This document shows, piece after piece, positions 24,256 to 32,800 of a stretch of DNA of 43,553 bases. Source of the stretch: Nitrospirota bacterium (GTDB lineage Bacteria; Nitrospirota; Leptospirillia; Leptospirillales; Leptospirillaceae); the NCBI GenBank assembly GCA_021826965.1, contig JAKAYA010000014.1, positions 1 through 43,553 on the forward strand, in the 5' to 3' direction. A program made the position numbers and the translations under genes. Below the pieces are notes generated by a model that saw only the letters and a program-made list of their open reading frames with translations, was not told where the DNA came from and ran no database searches. Each line of letters begins with the position of its first letter. Positions within the stretch are counted from its first letter, which is position 1.

Positions 24256-24756
24256 TTAATGTCCCTCATTGTCGATACCGGGAATCGGCCGGTCGAACGG
24301 GATCTGACCTCCGAAATCCTGTTCGGCGTAATGGTTGTGGCATTGGGCACAAGCCCTCCCGTGAAGGGGCACTCCCTGGTGCGCATCCCGATCATACCCG
24401 TGAACGTGGCACTTGATGCAATTTTCGTTGGGAACCACGCCGGCAACGTACGTCCGGGAAGGACGAGGGTTCCCCCAAAAATGCACGGCCAGTTCCCGGA
24501 GACCGGTCATCTGGGCGCCGACGGCGCCCACGATTCCCGGCCCCGAATGACACATGATGCAATCCGGATGACGGCGCATCGCACCGGACGACTTGAAGGT
24601 CTCTCCATAGAACTTCATTTCGTGGCAGGAAACACAAAATCCCGGATGCGCTTCGAGAAGGCGTCCTCCCCCCGAGAGTGCTCCGCCAAGGATCAGCATA
24701 ACCCCCCCGGCGTACAAAACCCCCGGAACCGAACGAAACAGTCGACGGATCGTCAA
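24256..24756 (-). CDS. NapC/NirT-like membrane-anchored tetrahaem cytochrome c
   Basis: The 166-residue protein has one N-terminal membrane anchor (VPGVLYAGGVMLILGGALSG) and four CXXCH motifs: CVSCH, CIMCH, CIKCH and CAQCH. Extra histidines near each site suit bis-His ligation. Size and layout match NapC/NrfH-type quinol dehydrogenases, which pass electrons from membrane quinols to periplasmic partners. No nitrate or nitrite reductase lies in the window, so the partner is unknown. The TTG start has GGAG 10 nt upstream. It lies between an exported protein and enolase in a tight minus-strand run. Confidence 0.88.
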   Translation of the reverse strand: MTIRRLFRSVPGVLYAGGVMLILGGALSGGGRLLEAHPGFCVSCHEMKFYGETFKSSGAMRRHPDCIMCHSGPGIVGAVGAQMTGLRELAVHFWGNPRPSRTYVAGVVPNENCIKCHVHGYDRDAHQGVPLHGRACAQCHNHYAEQDFGGQIPFDRPIPGIDNEGH

Positions 24757-24788
24757 AGCCGGTCTTCTCCAAAATGGCCTTTCGGTCG

Positions 24789-25454
24789 TTATCGCGTGCC
24801 GGGCGGTGTTCCGACGCGATAGGAGACAAGCTCCCGGGACCAGTGCCAGAGTCCGTCATCCGCCCACCCCCCCTGGGCGATCAGGCCCAGACCCGGCACG
24901 TAATAGTCATACAGGATCTGGGGGCTTTTCCGGCGGATCAGGTCGTAGGTGACCCGCTTTCGGACAACCCAGGCGACAAACGTTCCCGCCGGCAAGGTGA
25001 GCCGGACTTTTCCCCAGACCCGGCTATGGGTCCGGTTCTGGCCGTCCTGCGATTCCCAGTCAAGCCCCTTCCGGAACGGAAGCCTGTACTGGAGAAGTGG
25101 CGGACGGAATGTCCAGACTCTTTTGCCGAACGCGGAGGTCGACGTGTTCTGGACAACCTTTCCGTCCCGGCCATCGAAGCTGTACGTCGCCACGATCGTC
25201 CGGGCCGGAAACTTGACATACTGGATCGTCCGGGTGATCTCGACCTTCGGACGGTCTCCGGATGACGGAAGGGGGCGCAGGACTTCCCGGACATGAATCT
25301 TTCCCCCCAGTCCGGTAAACACTTTCGTCATCGGACCTTCCGGAAAGTAGGGCACGGACCCGGCCTCTCCCGCAAACGGGAAAAGCCCTCCCAGGAAAAT
25401 TGCCAGTCCGGTCAAAACGAGCCGGGCGCGAACACGTGTCACCGGGGTCCTCAC
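24789..25454 (-). CDS. Exported hypothetical protein coupled to gatB
   Basis: The GTG start at 25454 overlaps the gatB stop (GTGA), so translation is coupled. The 221-residue protein has a signal peptide (LVLTGLAIFLGGLFPFAGEA). The periplasmic part has strand-like segments, including YFPEG, VEITRTIQYVKFPARTIVATY, LPFRKGLDWESQ and KVRLTLPAGTFVAWVV-KRVTYD. This alternating pattern resembles periplasmic beta-sheet domains of unknown function. No cysteines or catalytic signature are visible. I cannot assign a function. Confidence 0.75.
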   Translation of the reverse strand: MRTPVTRVRARLVLTGLAIFLGGLFPFAGEAGSVPYFPEGPMTKVFTGLGGKIHVREVLRPLPSSGDRPKVEITRTIQYVKFPARTIVATYSFDGRDGKVVQNTSTSAFGKRVWTFRPPLLQYRLPFRKGLDWESQDGQNRTHSRVWGKVRLTLPAGTFVAWVVRKRVTYDLIRRKSPQILYDYYVPGLGLIAQGGWADDGLWHWSRELVSYRVGTPPGTR

Positions 25455-26923
25455 CGTCCGAGCGCGTCCTTCAGAAGGCGGTTCGCTTTCTGGGGATGGG
25501 CCTTTCCGGCAGACTTCTTCATGACCTGCCCGACCAGAAATCCGAACACCCGATCCTTCCCTTCCCGGTAGGACTGGACTTCGGCCGGATTTTCGGCCAG
25601 AACTTCGCCTATCCATTCCCCCAGCTTTTCCTCTCCGGACTCCTGGGACAGATTCTTCTCCCGAATGACTGTCTTCGGAGAACGGAGTTCTTCGACGCAA
25701 AGCGCGTACACTTCCTTCGCCTGGTTCAGGGACAATCGTTCTTCGACCACCTGGGCCACAAGGTACGCGATTTCTCCTGGTCGCAGCTCTCCGGAAAGAA
25801 CCGGAACCCCCTTGCGGTTCCATTCCCGTAAAACTTCGGAGAGAAGGAAACTGACCAGACGGGAGGTTCCCTGCGCCTCCGGCCAACTGCCGGCGCGAGC
25901 CAGCGCGGACAGTTCCTGCCGGGCTTCCTCGAAATACCGGAAAAAGTCTTCCTCCAGAAGAAGGACTTCTGCGTCCGGCTCCCGGATCCCCATCTCCTCC
26001 GACAGCTTTCGAACCCTTTCCTGGGGAAGTTCCGGGAGACGGTCCCGCTCTTCCTGCACCCATCGTGAATCGATCACCAGAGGGGGCAGGTCCGGTTCAG
26101 GAAAGTACCGATAATCCAGTGCTTCCTCTTTCGAACGCATCGTCGATGTTTTTCCGGTCGAGCTGTCGAAGAGGCGGGTTTCGCTGACGACCCGCTCCCC
26201 CCGCTGCAGAAGGGAAGCCTGCCGTTCGTATTCGTAGACGAGAGCTTTCTGGACAAACCGGAAGGAGTTCATGTTCTTGATTTCCACCTTCGTGCCGAAG
26301 GCCGACGTCCCGTTCGGACGGAGCGAGATGTTGGCGTCGCAGCGAAAGCTCCCCTCTTCCATGTTTCCGTCGGAAACCCCGACGGCGCGCAGGATCTGGC
26401 GGAGCTTCTTCAGATAGTCCACCGCTTCTTCGGGCGTACGGATGTCCGGTTCGGACACGATTTCGAGGAGAGGGACCCCCGCCCGGTTGAGGTCGACATG
26501 ACTCGCGTCCCGGATACCCGCATGCAGGTTCTTCCCCGCGTCTTCTTCCATATGGATCCGATGCAGACGGATTTCCCGGAGCCCCTCTCCACTCCGGACG
26601 GTCAGGACACCTCCCGTCAGAAGCGGATGGGTGTACTGGGAAATCTGATAGCCCTTCGGCAGATCGGGGTAGAAATAATGCTTGCGGTCGAAAACACTGT
26701 GCGCATGAACGGTGCACCCCAGGGCCAGCCCCAGTCGAATGCCGAGACGGACCGCTTCGCGGTTCAGAACGGGCAGGACCCCGGGATGTCCGAGACACAC
26801 CGGACAGACCAGCGTGTTCGGCAAGGCGCCGAACCTGTTTTCGCAACGGCAAAAGAGTTTCGTCCGGGTCAGAAGCTGCGAATGGACTTCCAGCCCAACC
26901 ACCATTTCGAAATCGGTGCTCAT
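25451..26923 (-). CDS. gatB: Aspartyl/glutamyl-tRNA amidotransferase subunit B
   Basis: The start ATG at 26923 overlaps the gatA stop (ATGA) and begins MSTDFEMVVGLEVHSQLLT. The protein is 490 residues. It has the GatB cradle signatures FCRCENRFGALPNTLVCPVC, LGHPGVLPVLN, RKHYFYPDLPKGYQISQY, and a C-terminal YqeY-like tail ending FGFLVGQVMKKSAGKAHPQK with NRLLKDAL. It phosphorylates and amidates mischarged Glu-tRNA-Gln or Asp-tRNA-Asn together with GatA and GatC, encoded immediately upstream. Confidence 0.97.
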   Translation of the reverse strand: MSTDFEMVVGLEVHSQLLTRTKLFCRCENRFGALPNTLVCPVCLGHPGVLPVLNREAVRLGIRLGLALGCTVHAHSVFDRKHYFYPDLPKGYQISQYTHPLLTGGVLTVRSGEGLREIRLHRIHMEEDAGKNLHAGIRDASHVDLNRAGVPLLEIVSEPDIRTPEEAVDYLKKLRQILRAVGVSDGNMEEGSFRCDANISLRPNGTSAFGTKVEIKNMNSFRFVQKALVYEYERQASLLQRGERVVSETRLFDSSTGKTSTMRSKEEALDYRYFPEPDLPPLVIDSRWVQEERDRLPELPQERVRKLSEEMGIREPDAEVLLLEEDFFRYFEEARQELSALARAGSWPEAQGTSRLVSFLLSEVLREWNRKGVPVLSGELRPGEIAYLVAQVVEERLSLNQAKEVYALCVEELRSPKTVIREKNLSQESGEEKLGEWIGEVLAENPAEVQSYREGKDRVFGFLVGQVMKKSAGKAHPQKANRLLKDALGR

Positions 26924-28398
26924 GCCGCTTCTCCTCCCCGGGTCGTCCCGACGGATGGGCGACGGATACCCACGGCTTCCTCCAGGATGGCTGCCGATCG
27001 CAGAAGCCGTCCCTCCGACCAGGCCGGACCGATCAGCTGAACTCCGACGGGCAGTCCGGACGGAGTGGGCCACGAAGGCGCCGACAGTGCCGGAAGACCG
27101 GCCAGATTTGCCGAGATGGTGTAGATGTCCGAGAGATACATCGCAAGCGGATCCGAAACTTTCTCTCCGAAAAGGAACGGCGGGGTAGGCGTAGTGGGGG
27201 CAAAAATCATGTCCACCTCGTGAAAGGCCCGGTCGAACTCCTCGCGGATCAGGGACTGTACCTGCTGGGCTTTCCGGTAGTACTGATCCTGATAACCGGC
27301 CGACAGGGCGAACGTTCCGAGGAGAATCCGGCGCTTGACCTCCGGGCCGAAGCCTTCCTGGCGCGTGTGGGTGTACATGTCCCGAATGTTTTTCGACTTG
27401 AGCGACCGGTAGCCATACCGGACCCCATCGTATCGGGAAAGGTTCGATGCCGCCTCACTCGTCGCGATCAGGTAATAGACGTTGATCCCGTATTGCGCGG
27501 AGGGAAGACGGATCGGCCGGAACACGGCTCCTTCTCCGGACAGAACTTCCCGGGCCCGGTCCAGGGACGCCCGGACGTCCGGATCCAGGCCATCGCCAAA
27601 GAATTCTTCCGGCAGACCGATCACCTTCCCCCGGACGTCCGCACGGAAATCCCGCTCCATCTCGGCCGGATCCCTGGAGGCCACGGTCATGTCGCGCCCG
27701 TCCGGTCCGGACAGGAGCAGCATCATCTGGAGCGCATCCTCAGCACGCCGGGCAAACGGGCCGATCTGATCCAGCGAAGACGAAAAGGCCACGAGGCCAT
27801 AGCGCGAAATTCTCCCGTATGTGGGCTTGAGACCCAGAACCCCGCAAAAAGCCGCCGGCTGCCGGATCGAGCCACCGGTGTCCGAACCGAGGGCCATCGG
27901 TGCCAGATCCGCCGCCACCGCCACCGCCGAGCCGCCTGAAGAGCCCCCGGGCACCCTCCGGAGGTCCCAGGGGTTCCGTGTGACTCCCATCGCGGAATTC
28001 TCCGTGGAGCTGCCCATGGCGAATTCGTCCATGTTGGTCTTTCCCAGCACGATCGCGCCAGACTGCAGAAGCCGTTCGACCACCGTCGCGTTTTCAAGCG
28101 GACGGAAATTGGCCAGCATCCGGGAGGCGCATGTCGTCGGAAGACCGGCGACATGAAGGTTGTCCTTGATCGCGACAGGATAACCGTAAAAAGGAGACGG
28201 AGCCGGGTTCCTCGCCATGCGGTTGTCCAGTTGGCGGGCCCGGTTGACGGCGTTGGAATTGGTCGACAGAAAAGCCCCCAGTTCCGGATCTTCCCGCTCG
28301 ATCCGGGACAGGTAGTCCCGCGTGGCTTCCTCGATGGAAAACTGTCGGCTGTCGCGGCCCCGGCAAAAGGCGGCGAGCCCGTCGAACAGAGGCGTCAC
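26920..28398 (-). CDS. gatA: Aspartyl/glutamyl-tRNA amidotransferase subunit A
   Basis: The 492-residue amidase-signature enzyme has the catalytic Lys in VAIKDNLHVAG and the Ser-cisSer pair in VPGGSSGGSAVAVAADLAP and GSDTGGSIRQPAAFCG. It also has the typical GLKPTYGRISRYGLVAFSSS and FAPTTPTPPF segments. It generates ammonia from glutamine for transamidation on GatB. The GTG start (28398) overlaps the panD stop as GTGA, and the gene is coupled to gatB downstream. Confidence 0.97.
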   Translation of the reverse strand: MTPLFDGLAAFCRGRDSRQFSIEEATRDYLSRIEREDPELGAFLSTNSNAVNRARQLDNRMARNPAPSPFYGYPVAIKDNLHVAGLPTTCASRMLANFRPLENATVVERLLQSGAIVLGKTNMDEFAMGSSTENSAMGVTRNPWDLRRVPGGSSGGSAVAVAADLAPMALGSDTGGSIRQPAAFCGVLGLKPTYGRISRYGLVAFSSSLDQIGPFARRAEDALQMMLLLSGPDGRDMTVASRDPAEMERDFRADVRGKVIGLPEEFFGDGLDPDVRASLDRAREVLSGEGAVFRPIRLPSAQYGINVYYLIATSEAASNLSRYDGVRYGYRSLKSKNIRDMYTHTRQEGFGPEVKRRILLGTFALSAGYQDQYYRKAQQVQSLIREEFDRAFHEVDMIFAPTTPTPPFLFGEKVSDPLAMYLSDIYTISANLAGLPALSAPSWPTPSGLPVGVQLIGPAWSEGRLLRSAAILEEAVGIRRPSVGTTRGGEAA

Positions 28399-28760
28399 AA
28401 GCGGTCTCCCGTGGAGAGGATCGCATTCTTCCCGTCCACCTTGACGATCACGGGGCGATAACCCTTCAGTTCGTCTTCGCTATAATGGGCATAGCAGAAA
28501 ATGATGACCCGATCGCCGACCGCCCCTTTCCGGGCTGTCGGCCCGTTCAGACAGACCGTCCCGCTTCCGGGGGCCCCCGGGATCACGTAGGTCGTAAACC
28601 TTTCCCCGTTATTCAGATTGCTGACGACGACCTGCTCGAACGGAAGAAGACCGGAGGCTTCCATCAGTCTTTCATCGAGGGTCAGGCTGCCTTCGTATTC
28701 AAGGTCGGATTCTGTCACAGTGGCACGATGGATTTTCGAGCGAAGCATGGAACGAAGCAT
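28395..28760 (-). CDS. panD: Aspartate 1-decarboxylase
   Basis: From ATG 28760 the protein is 121 residues, with the self-cleavage site YEGS placed exactly at Gly24-Ser25, as in characterised PanD proteins; this fixes the start. A GAGGAGG site lies upstream within the end of gatC. Other conserved parts are KIHRATVTESDLEYEG, NGERFTTYVIPG and GDRVIIFCYA. It makes beta-alanine for pantothenate/CoA. Its position between gatC and gatA, coupled on both sides, is unusual. Confidence 0.95.
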   Translation of the reverse strand: MLRSMLRSKIHRATVTESDLEYEGSLTLDERLMEASGLLPFEQVVVSNLNNGERFTTYVIPGAPGSGTVCLNGPTARKGAVGDRVIIFCYAHYSEDELKGYRPVIVKVDGKNAILSTGDRL

Positions 28761-28764
28761 GGGA

Positions 28765-29073
28765 TCAGCGTCCCTCCTCAAGAATGCGGGGCACCCGGAA
28801 AAACTGTCCGGAGTGGTCAGGCGCGTTGGTAAGGGCCAGATCGACCGGAGTCGATGGTCTGGGGGTATCGTCGCGAAGCGGCGTCGGGCCCTGTTCGCCG
28901 TCTCCCACATTCAGTCCGGGAGGCGGAAGTTTCAGTCGGTTGAGCGACTCGACGTAATCGAGGATATGGGAAAGTTCGCCGGCAAAGTGGACTTCCTCCT
29001 CCGGCGTCAGGGAAAGGCTCGCCAGGCGGGCTACGTGGGTCACCTGCTCACGGGTCAGTTGCACGACATTCAT
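28765..29073 (-). CDS. gatC: Aspartyl/glutamyl-tRNA amidotransferase subunit C
   Basis: The ~102-residue protein shows the GatC pattern TREQVTHVARLASLSLTPEE, LSHILDYVESLNRL, and a C-terminal RDDTPRPS with VPRILEEGR. It stabilises the GatA-GatB complex. ATG 29073 directly follows AAAGG, leaving almost no spacer; a GTG at 29064, 9 nt from that site, is an equally good start and would give a more typical N-terminus. It is the first gene of the gatC-panD-gatA-gatB run. Confidence 0.93.
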   Translation of the reverse strand: MNVVQLTREQVTHVARLASLSLTPEEEVHFAGELSHILDYVESLNRLKLPPPGLNVGDGEQGPTPLRDDTPRPSTPVDLALTNAPDHSGQFFRVPRILEEGR

Positions 29074-29168
29074 CCTTTCGGGCCAATCGGATCGAACAGC
29101 CTCCCCCCTGGCCAGGATTCGGGGAGGCAAAGCAATTTTCCGTCAGAAACAGATCCCTGCGGTCCTTC

Positions 29169-29174
29169 ATTATA
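29169..29174 (-). promoter_or_regulatory. Candidate -10 of the gatC operon
   Basis: A perfect TATAAT on the minus strand lies ~100 bp upstream of gatC in the gap after pcrA. The -35 region (TTCGGC at 17 bp) is weak. Confidence 0.4.
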
Positions 29175-29215
29175 ACGCAAATTCGAGCGGCGCCGAAACC
29201 TCCCGGCACCGGGAA

Positions 29216-31450
29216 TCAGGCGTCCACCTGCAGGTTGGCAAATCGTTCCAGCAGACGGCGCACACCCGAACCTTCGAACCGGATGGAAAGCTCCAGATCT
29301 CCTCCTTCTCCGCGGGCCTCCTCCACCTGCCCCCGACCGAAGCGGGGATGAACAACTTTTTTTCCCACCCATTCAGGCCTCAGAATCTCCGGAGAAGCCT
29401 TCGGCCTCTGATCCGCAACCGGCCGGACATCCTGCGCCCGAAACGGGGGGGAAAAGGATGCGGAAAAAGGACGTCGGACAGGTTCCTGCGGATGGCGGGA
29501 CACCGGCGACTCCGACCGGAAGACCGGGCGGTCTCCCTGTACGGCATCCGGAGGAAGGTCAGCCAGAAAGCGGGAGGGACGCGGGGATTCGGTCCGGCCG
29601 AACAGTTGACGCGTCAGGCACCAGGTAATTGCGAGGGACTCCTTCGCACGGGTCATCGCAACATAGAACAGTCGTCGCTCTTCCTCCACGTCGACCTTCT
29701 CCCGGGATTTCATCGGCAGGATGTCTTCTTCGGCCCCCACCAGATAGACGTGGGGGAACTCGAGCCCCTTGGCCTGGTGAATGGTCAGAAGGGAGACCCT
29801 GTCCGGACTTTCTCCCGACTCTCCCGGGTCTTCCTGGGACAGAGCCAGCTCTTCGAGAAAAACGCCCGTCGGCATGCGGTCCTTTTCAACCCCGCGACTT
29901 CCGTCGAACCGTTCGCCCATGCGCAGAAGCTCCCGAAGGTTGTCCTGGCGAGCCGGTGAGTCTTCCTCAGAGGAACCCGCCGACAGCCACTCCTCGTAAC
30001 CCGTGCGCCCCAGCCAGAAGCGAAGCAGAGAGAAGGGCCCCTCGCCGTTTCGAACCATCTCCGCGCCTTCTCTCAGGTCGTTCGCGAAGCTCCTGGCACA
30101 TTCCCGGGACTTCCCCGACAGGTCGAGGGCAAGACGCTCCAGCGCTTCCCATGCGCAAACGGCGGCATTCCCGAAATGTTGCTCCAGGCGTTCGCGCGCT
30201 TTTTCCCCGAGTCCACGCGGAGGAACGTTCAGGATCCGTCCAAGGCTGACCCGATCCAGCGGATTGGCCGACACGCGCAAGTAGGCAAGCAGGTCCCGGA
30301 CCTCCCGGCGATTGAAAAAACCCTGGACCGCTCCCCTCGTCTGGAAGGGAACGCCCATCTCGGAAAACGCCCGTACAAACGGCTGAGCCTGGGCGTTCAT
30401 CCGAAAAAGAACCGCCTGGTCGCGGAACAGGGCTCCGCGGCCCACTTTTTCGCGGATGGCCCGCGCGACAAAGCGGGCTTCTGACCACTCGCTGTCGATC
30501 TTTTTCAGAATCACCGGTTCACCCGAACGTCCGGTGGAGACCATTTCCTTTTTATAGCGGGCCAGAGCCGGAGAAATCATGGAAGAGGCTGCAGAAACGA
30601 TAGGTTTCGTCGACCGATAGTTGACGGTCAGGACGACCTTCCGGGCACCGGGATATTCTTTCGGAAAGGAAAGGATATGACCGACCTCGGCCCCACGGAA
30701 ACGGTAGATGCTCTGATCGTCGTCTCCCACGACCGTCACGTTCTGCCTGTCCCTCGACAAAAGCCGCAAAAGGCGTTCCTGGAGGGGGTTCGTGTCCTGA
30801 TATTCGTCCACCAGGATATGCTCGAACTGACGCTGGTAGAATCCCCTCACCTCCGTGTCGTTCTCGAGGCATCGAACCAGTGTGAGCAGGAGATCATCGA
30901 AATCGAGCGCTTTCTGGAACCCGAGATTTTCCTGGTAAGCCGCATAAATCTCCGCCTGGACGCGAAACGGACCGAAGGCCCCGCGGGCCGCCTCGTCCGG
31001 GTCGACTCCCGCGGACTTCCACTTTCCGATGCGGCCGGCCAGTTTTTTGGGATCGACGTCTTTTTCCGATAACCCCAGGCGACCGACCAGATCCTTGATC
31101 ATCTGCATCTGATCCGGACCGTCGACGATCGTGAACTCTCGGGGAAGACCCAGCCGATCGGCATGCTGGCGGAGCATCCGCGCCGCAATGGAATGAAAGG
31201 TCCCCACCCAGGAAGGTCGGGAGGAGGGGCGCAGGCGCGATATCCGGTGCAAGAGCTCCCGGGCCGCCTTGCGGGTGAAGGTGACCACCAGAAGCTGGTC
31301 TTCCGACCAACCGAAGCGGTCGAGAAGATGGAGAAGTCTGGCGATCACAACACGCGTCTTGCCCGATCCGGCGGGGGCGAGCACGAGCAGCGGGCCGCCC
31401 TCGTGGGAAACGGCTTCCCGTTGGGCCGGATTCAATTCGTCCTGGTTCAT
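29216..31450 (-). CDS. pcrA: UvrD/PcrA-family superfamily 1 DNA helicase
   Basis: The ATG at 31450 overlaps the stop of the TolB-like gene (ATGA); 744 residues follow. SF1A helicase motifs occur in order: LNPAQREAV (Q motif), APAGSGKTRVV (Walker A), VTFTRKAA, DEYQDTN (motif II), GDDDQSIYRFRGA (III), LTVNYRST (IV), LLTIHQAKGLEFPHV (V) and YVAMTRAKESL (VI). The C-terminus ends with a Tudor-like RNA-polymerase-binding region (VVHPRFGRGQV, ELSIRFEGSGVRRLL), as in PcrA/UvrD. It unwinds DNA 3'-5' in repair and replication restart. Whether it is pcrA or uvrD by name is a convention. Confidence 0.93.
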   Translation of the reverse strand: MNQDELNPAQREAVSHEGGPLLVLAPAGSGKTRVVIARLLHLLDRFGWSEDQLLVVTFTRKAARELLHRISRLRPSSRPSWVGTFHSIAARMLRQHADRLGLPREFTIVDGPDQMQMIKDLVGRLGLSEKDVDPKKLAGRIGKWKSAGVDPDEAARGAFGPFRVQAEIYAAYQENLGFQKALDFDDLLLTLVRCLENDTEVRGFYQRQFEHILVDEYQDTNPLQERLLRLLSRDRQNVTVVGDDDQSIYRFRGAEVGHILSFPKEYPGARKVVLTVNYRSTKPIVSAASSMISPALARYKKEMVSTGRSGEPVILKKIDSEWSEARFVARAIREKVGRGALFRDQAVLFRMNAQAQPFVRAFSEMGVPFQTRGAVQGFFNRREVRDLLAYLRVSANPLDRVSLGRILNVPPRGLGEKARERLEQHFGNAAVCAWEALERLALDLSGKSRECARSFANDLREGAEMVRNGEGPFSLLRFWLGRTGYEEWLSAGSSEEDSPARQDNLRELLRMGERFDGSRGVEKDRMPTGVFLEELALSQEDPGESGESPDRVSLLTIHQAKGLEFPHVYLVGAEEDILPMKSREKVDVEEERRLFYVAMTRAKESLAITWCLTRQLFGRTESPRPSRFLADLPPDAVQGDRPVFRSESPVSRHPQEPVRRPFSASFSPPFRAQDVRPVADQRPKASPEILRPEWVGKKVVHPRFGRGQVEEARGEGGDLELSIRFEGSGVRRLLERFANLQVDA

Positions 31451-32766
31451 GCCGAAGGGTCTTCGGAAATCCGGGAAATCCAGAGCCCGGGAAACCGGGC
31501 CTGGGCATCCTCGCTTTCGTCCTTCGCCACAAAAAGGATCGTCCGTCCGTCCGGAGAATACGCGGGGCGGCAATTGGTCAGTCGCGCAGAGGAGTCCACG
31601 GGCGCCAGCTTGACGGGAGGCCCTCCCTTGACGAACTGGAGCACGGGCTCCGCCGGCCATGTCCAGAACGGTTTGGCGTCCGGCTTGGTCCGGAGGTAGA
31701 CGAAAGACTCGCCGGTCGGGGACCAGACCGGATAGAGGTTATATCCGGTCTTGACTACCGTCTGGATTTTTCCGGTTGTGGAGTCCATCAGGGAAATCCC
31801 CCGTCCACCCGCTTCGAGATGGGTTTCCAGAAGAACATGGCTTCCGCTGGCCGGGGTCATGGGATAAAAAAATTCCTGGTGATCGGTGATTCGGTCCGTT
31901 TGTCCGGAAGCGGCCAGGACCCGGTAAAGACTGTACCGTCGGGAGGACTTCTGGGACCGCGGATCCCGCGTGTGGAAATACACCGATTCTCCTTCCGGGC
32001 TCCAGGAAAAATGGTCGATGTGTTCGGATGTGCGGAAGAGTTCGCGAATTTCCCGAGTGGCAGGGTCATAGAGGTAAAGGAAGGACTCTTCCTTGTAACG
32101 GCTTTCACGAAAACGCACAATATAGGCGAGAAGGTCTTCGGCCGGAGACCAGTGAAAATCCCCCAGTTCTTCCTGATGACGCACGCGCTCCGCGGGCCAG
32201 TCGACCACGTTGACCGGATTTTCCCCGCCGCTTTCAGCGACCACCAGCTGGTCCGCAAGGATCATCCGTTTCGTCGTCTTCCAGAAAAAGCGTCGCTCAT
32301 AAGGCTTCCACCGCTGCCTGGAATTGAGGGCGATCCATTTTCCCGAAGGCGAAACCTCGATCGTGTTGATCCGGTATTCCTCGATCGGAAAGGGCATCCG
32401 GATGACCTGTCCGGTCGTCATGTCGGCCCGGTACAAGCTCCACCGGGGGCCGATCGACTCCCATGCCGGATCGTCGTAATGAAAGTAGACAAAACGGCTG
32501 TCCGGCGACCAGACGGGGATCAGGTCCAGATACCCTCTCCCCCTTTCCCGGTAGTTCAAGGCCACCAGGTCACCCTTGATGTCGAGCTTTTCCTCCTGCG
32601 TACGGGCGTCCATGACCGACAGGCACCCCAGATCCCGCAATTCGTTCAGCGCGTCCGGATCGGTCAGGCGGATATAGGAAATCATCCGGCCGTCGGGAGA
32701 AAATGCCGGCAAGAGGATTTCCACTTTCCCCGGAACCAGTTTTTCCGTTTCGACTTTCAAAGACAT
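31447..32766 (-). CDS. TolB-like WD40 beta-propeller protein
   Basis: The 439-residue protein consists of repeated PD40/WD40-like blades: LPAFSPDGRMISYIRL, IPVWSPDSRFVYFHYD, FHWSPAEDLLAYIV, FSWSPEGESVYFHT, PVWSPTGESFVYLR and PAYSPDGRTILFVAK. No signal peptide is present, so unlike TolB it is probably cytoplasmic. It may be a scaffold or ligand-binding propeller; no enzymatic residues are evident. The gene is translationally coupled to the helicase downstream and starts 34 bp after glmS. Confidence 0.8.
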   Translation of the reverse strand: MSLKVETEKLVPGKVEILLPAFSPDGRMISYIRLTDPDALNELRDLGCLSVMDARTQEEKLDIKGDLVALNYRERGRGYLDLIPVWSPDSRFVYFHYDDPAWESIGPRWSLYRADMTTGQVIRMPFPIEEYRINTIEVSPSGKWIALNSRQRWKPYERRFFWKTTKRMILADQLVVAESGGENPVNVVDWPAERVRHQEELGDFHWSPAEDLLAYIVRFRESRYKEESFLYLYDPATREIRELFRTSEHIDHFSWSPEGESVYFHTRDPRSQKSSRRYSLYRVLAASGQTDRITDHQEFFYPMTPASGSHVLLETHLEAGGRGISLMDSTTGKIQTVVKTGYNLYPVWSPTGESFVYLRTKPDAKPFWTWPAEPVLQFVKGGPPVKLAPVDSSARLTNCRPAYSPDGRTILFVAKDESEDAQARFPGLWISRISEDPSA

Positions 32767-32800
32767 TCCCTTTTTCTCCTTCCCGGAAAAACACGACGTC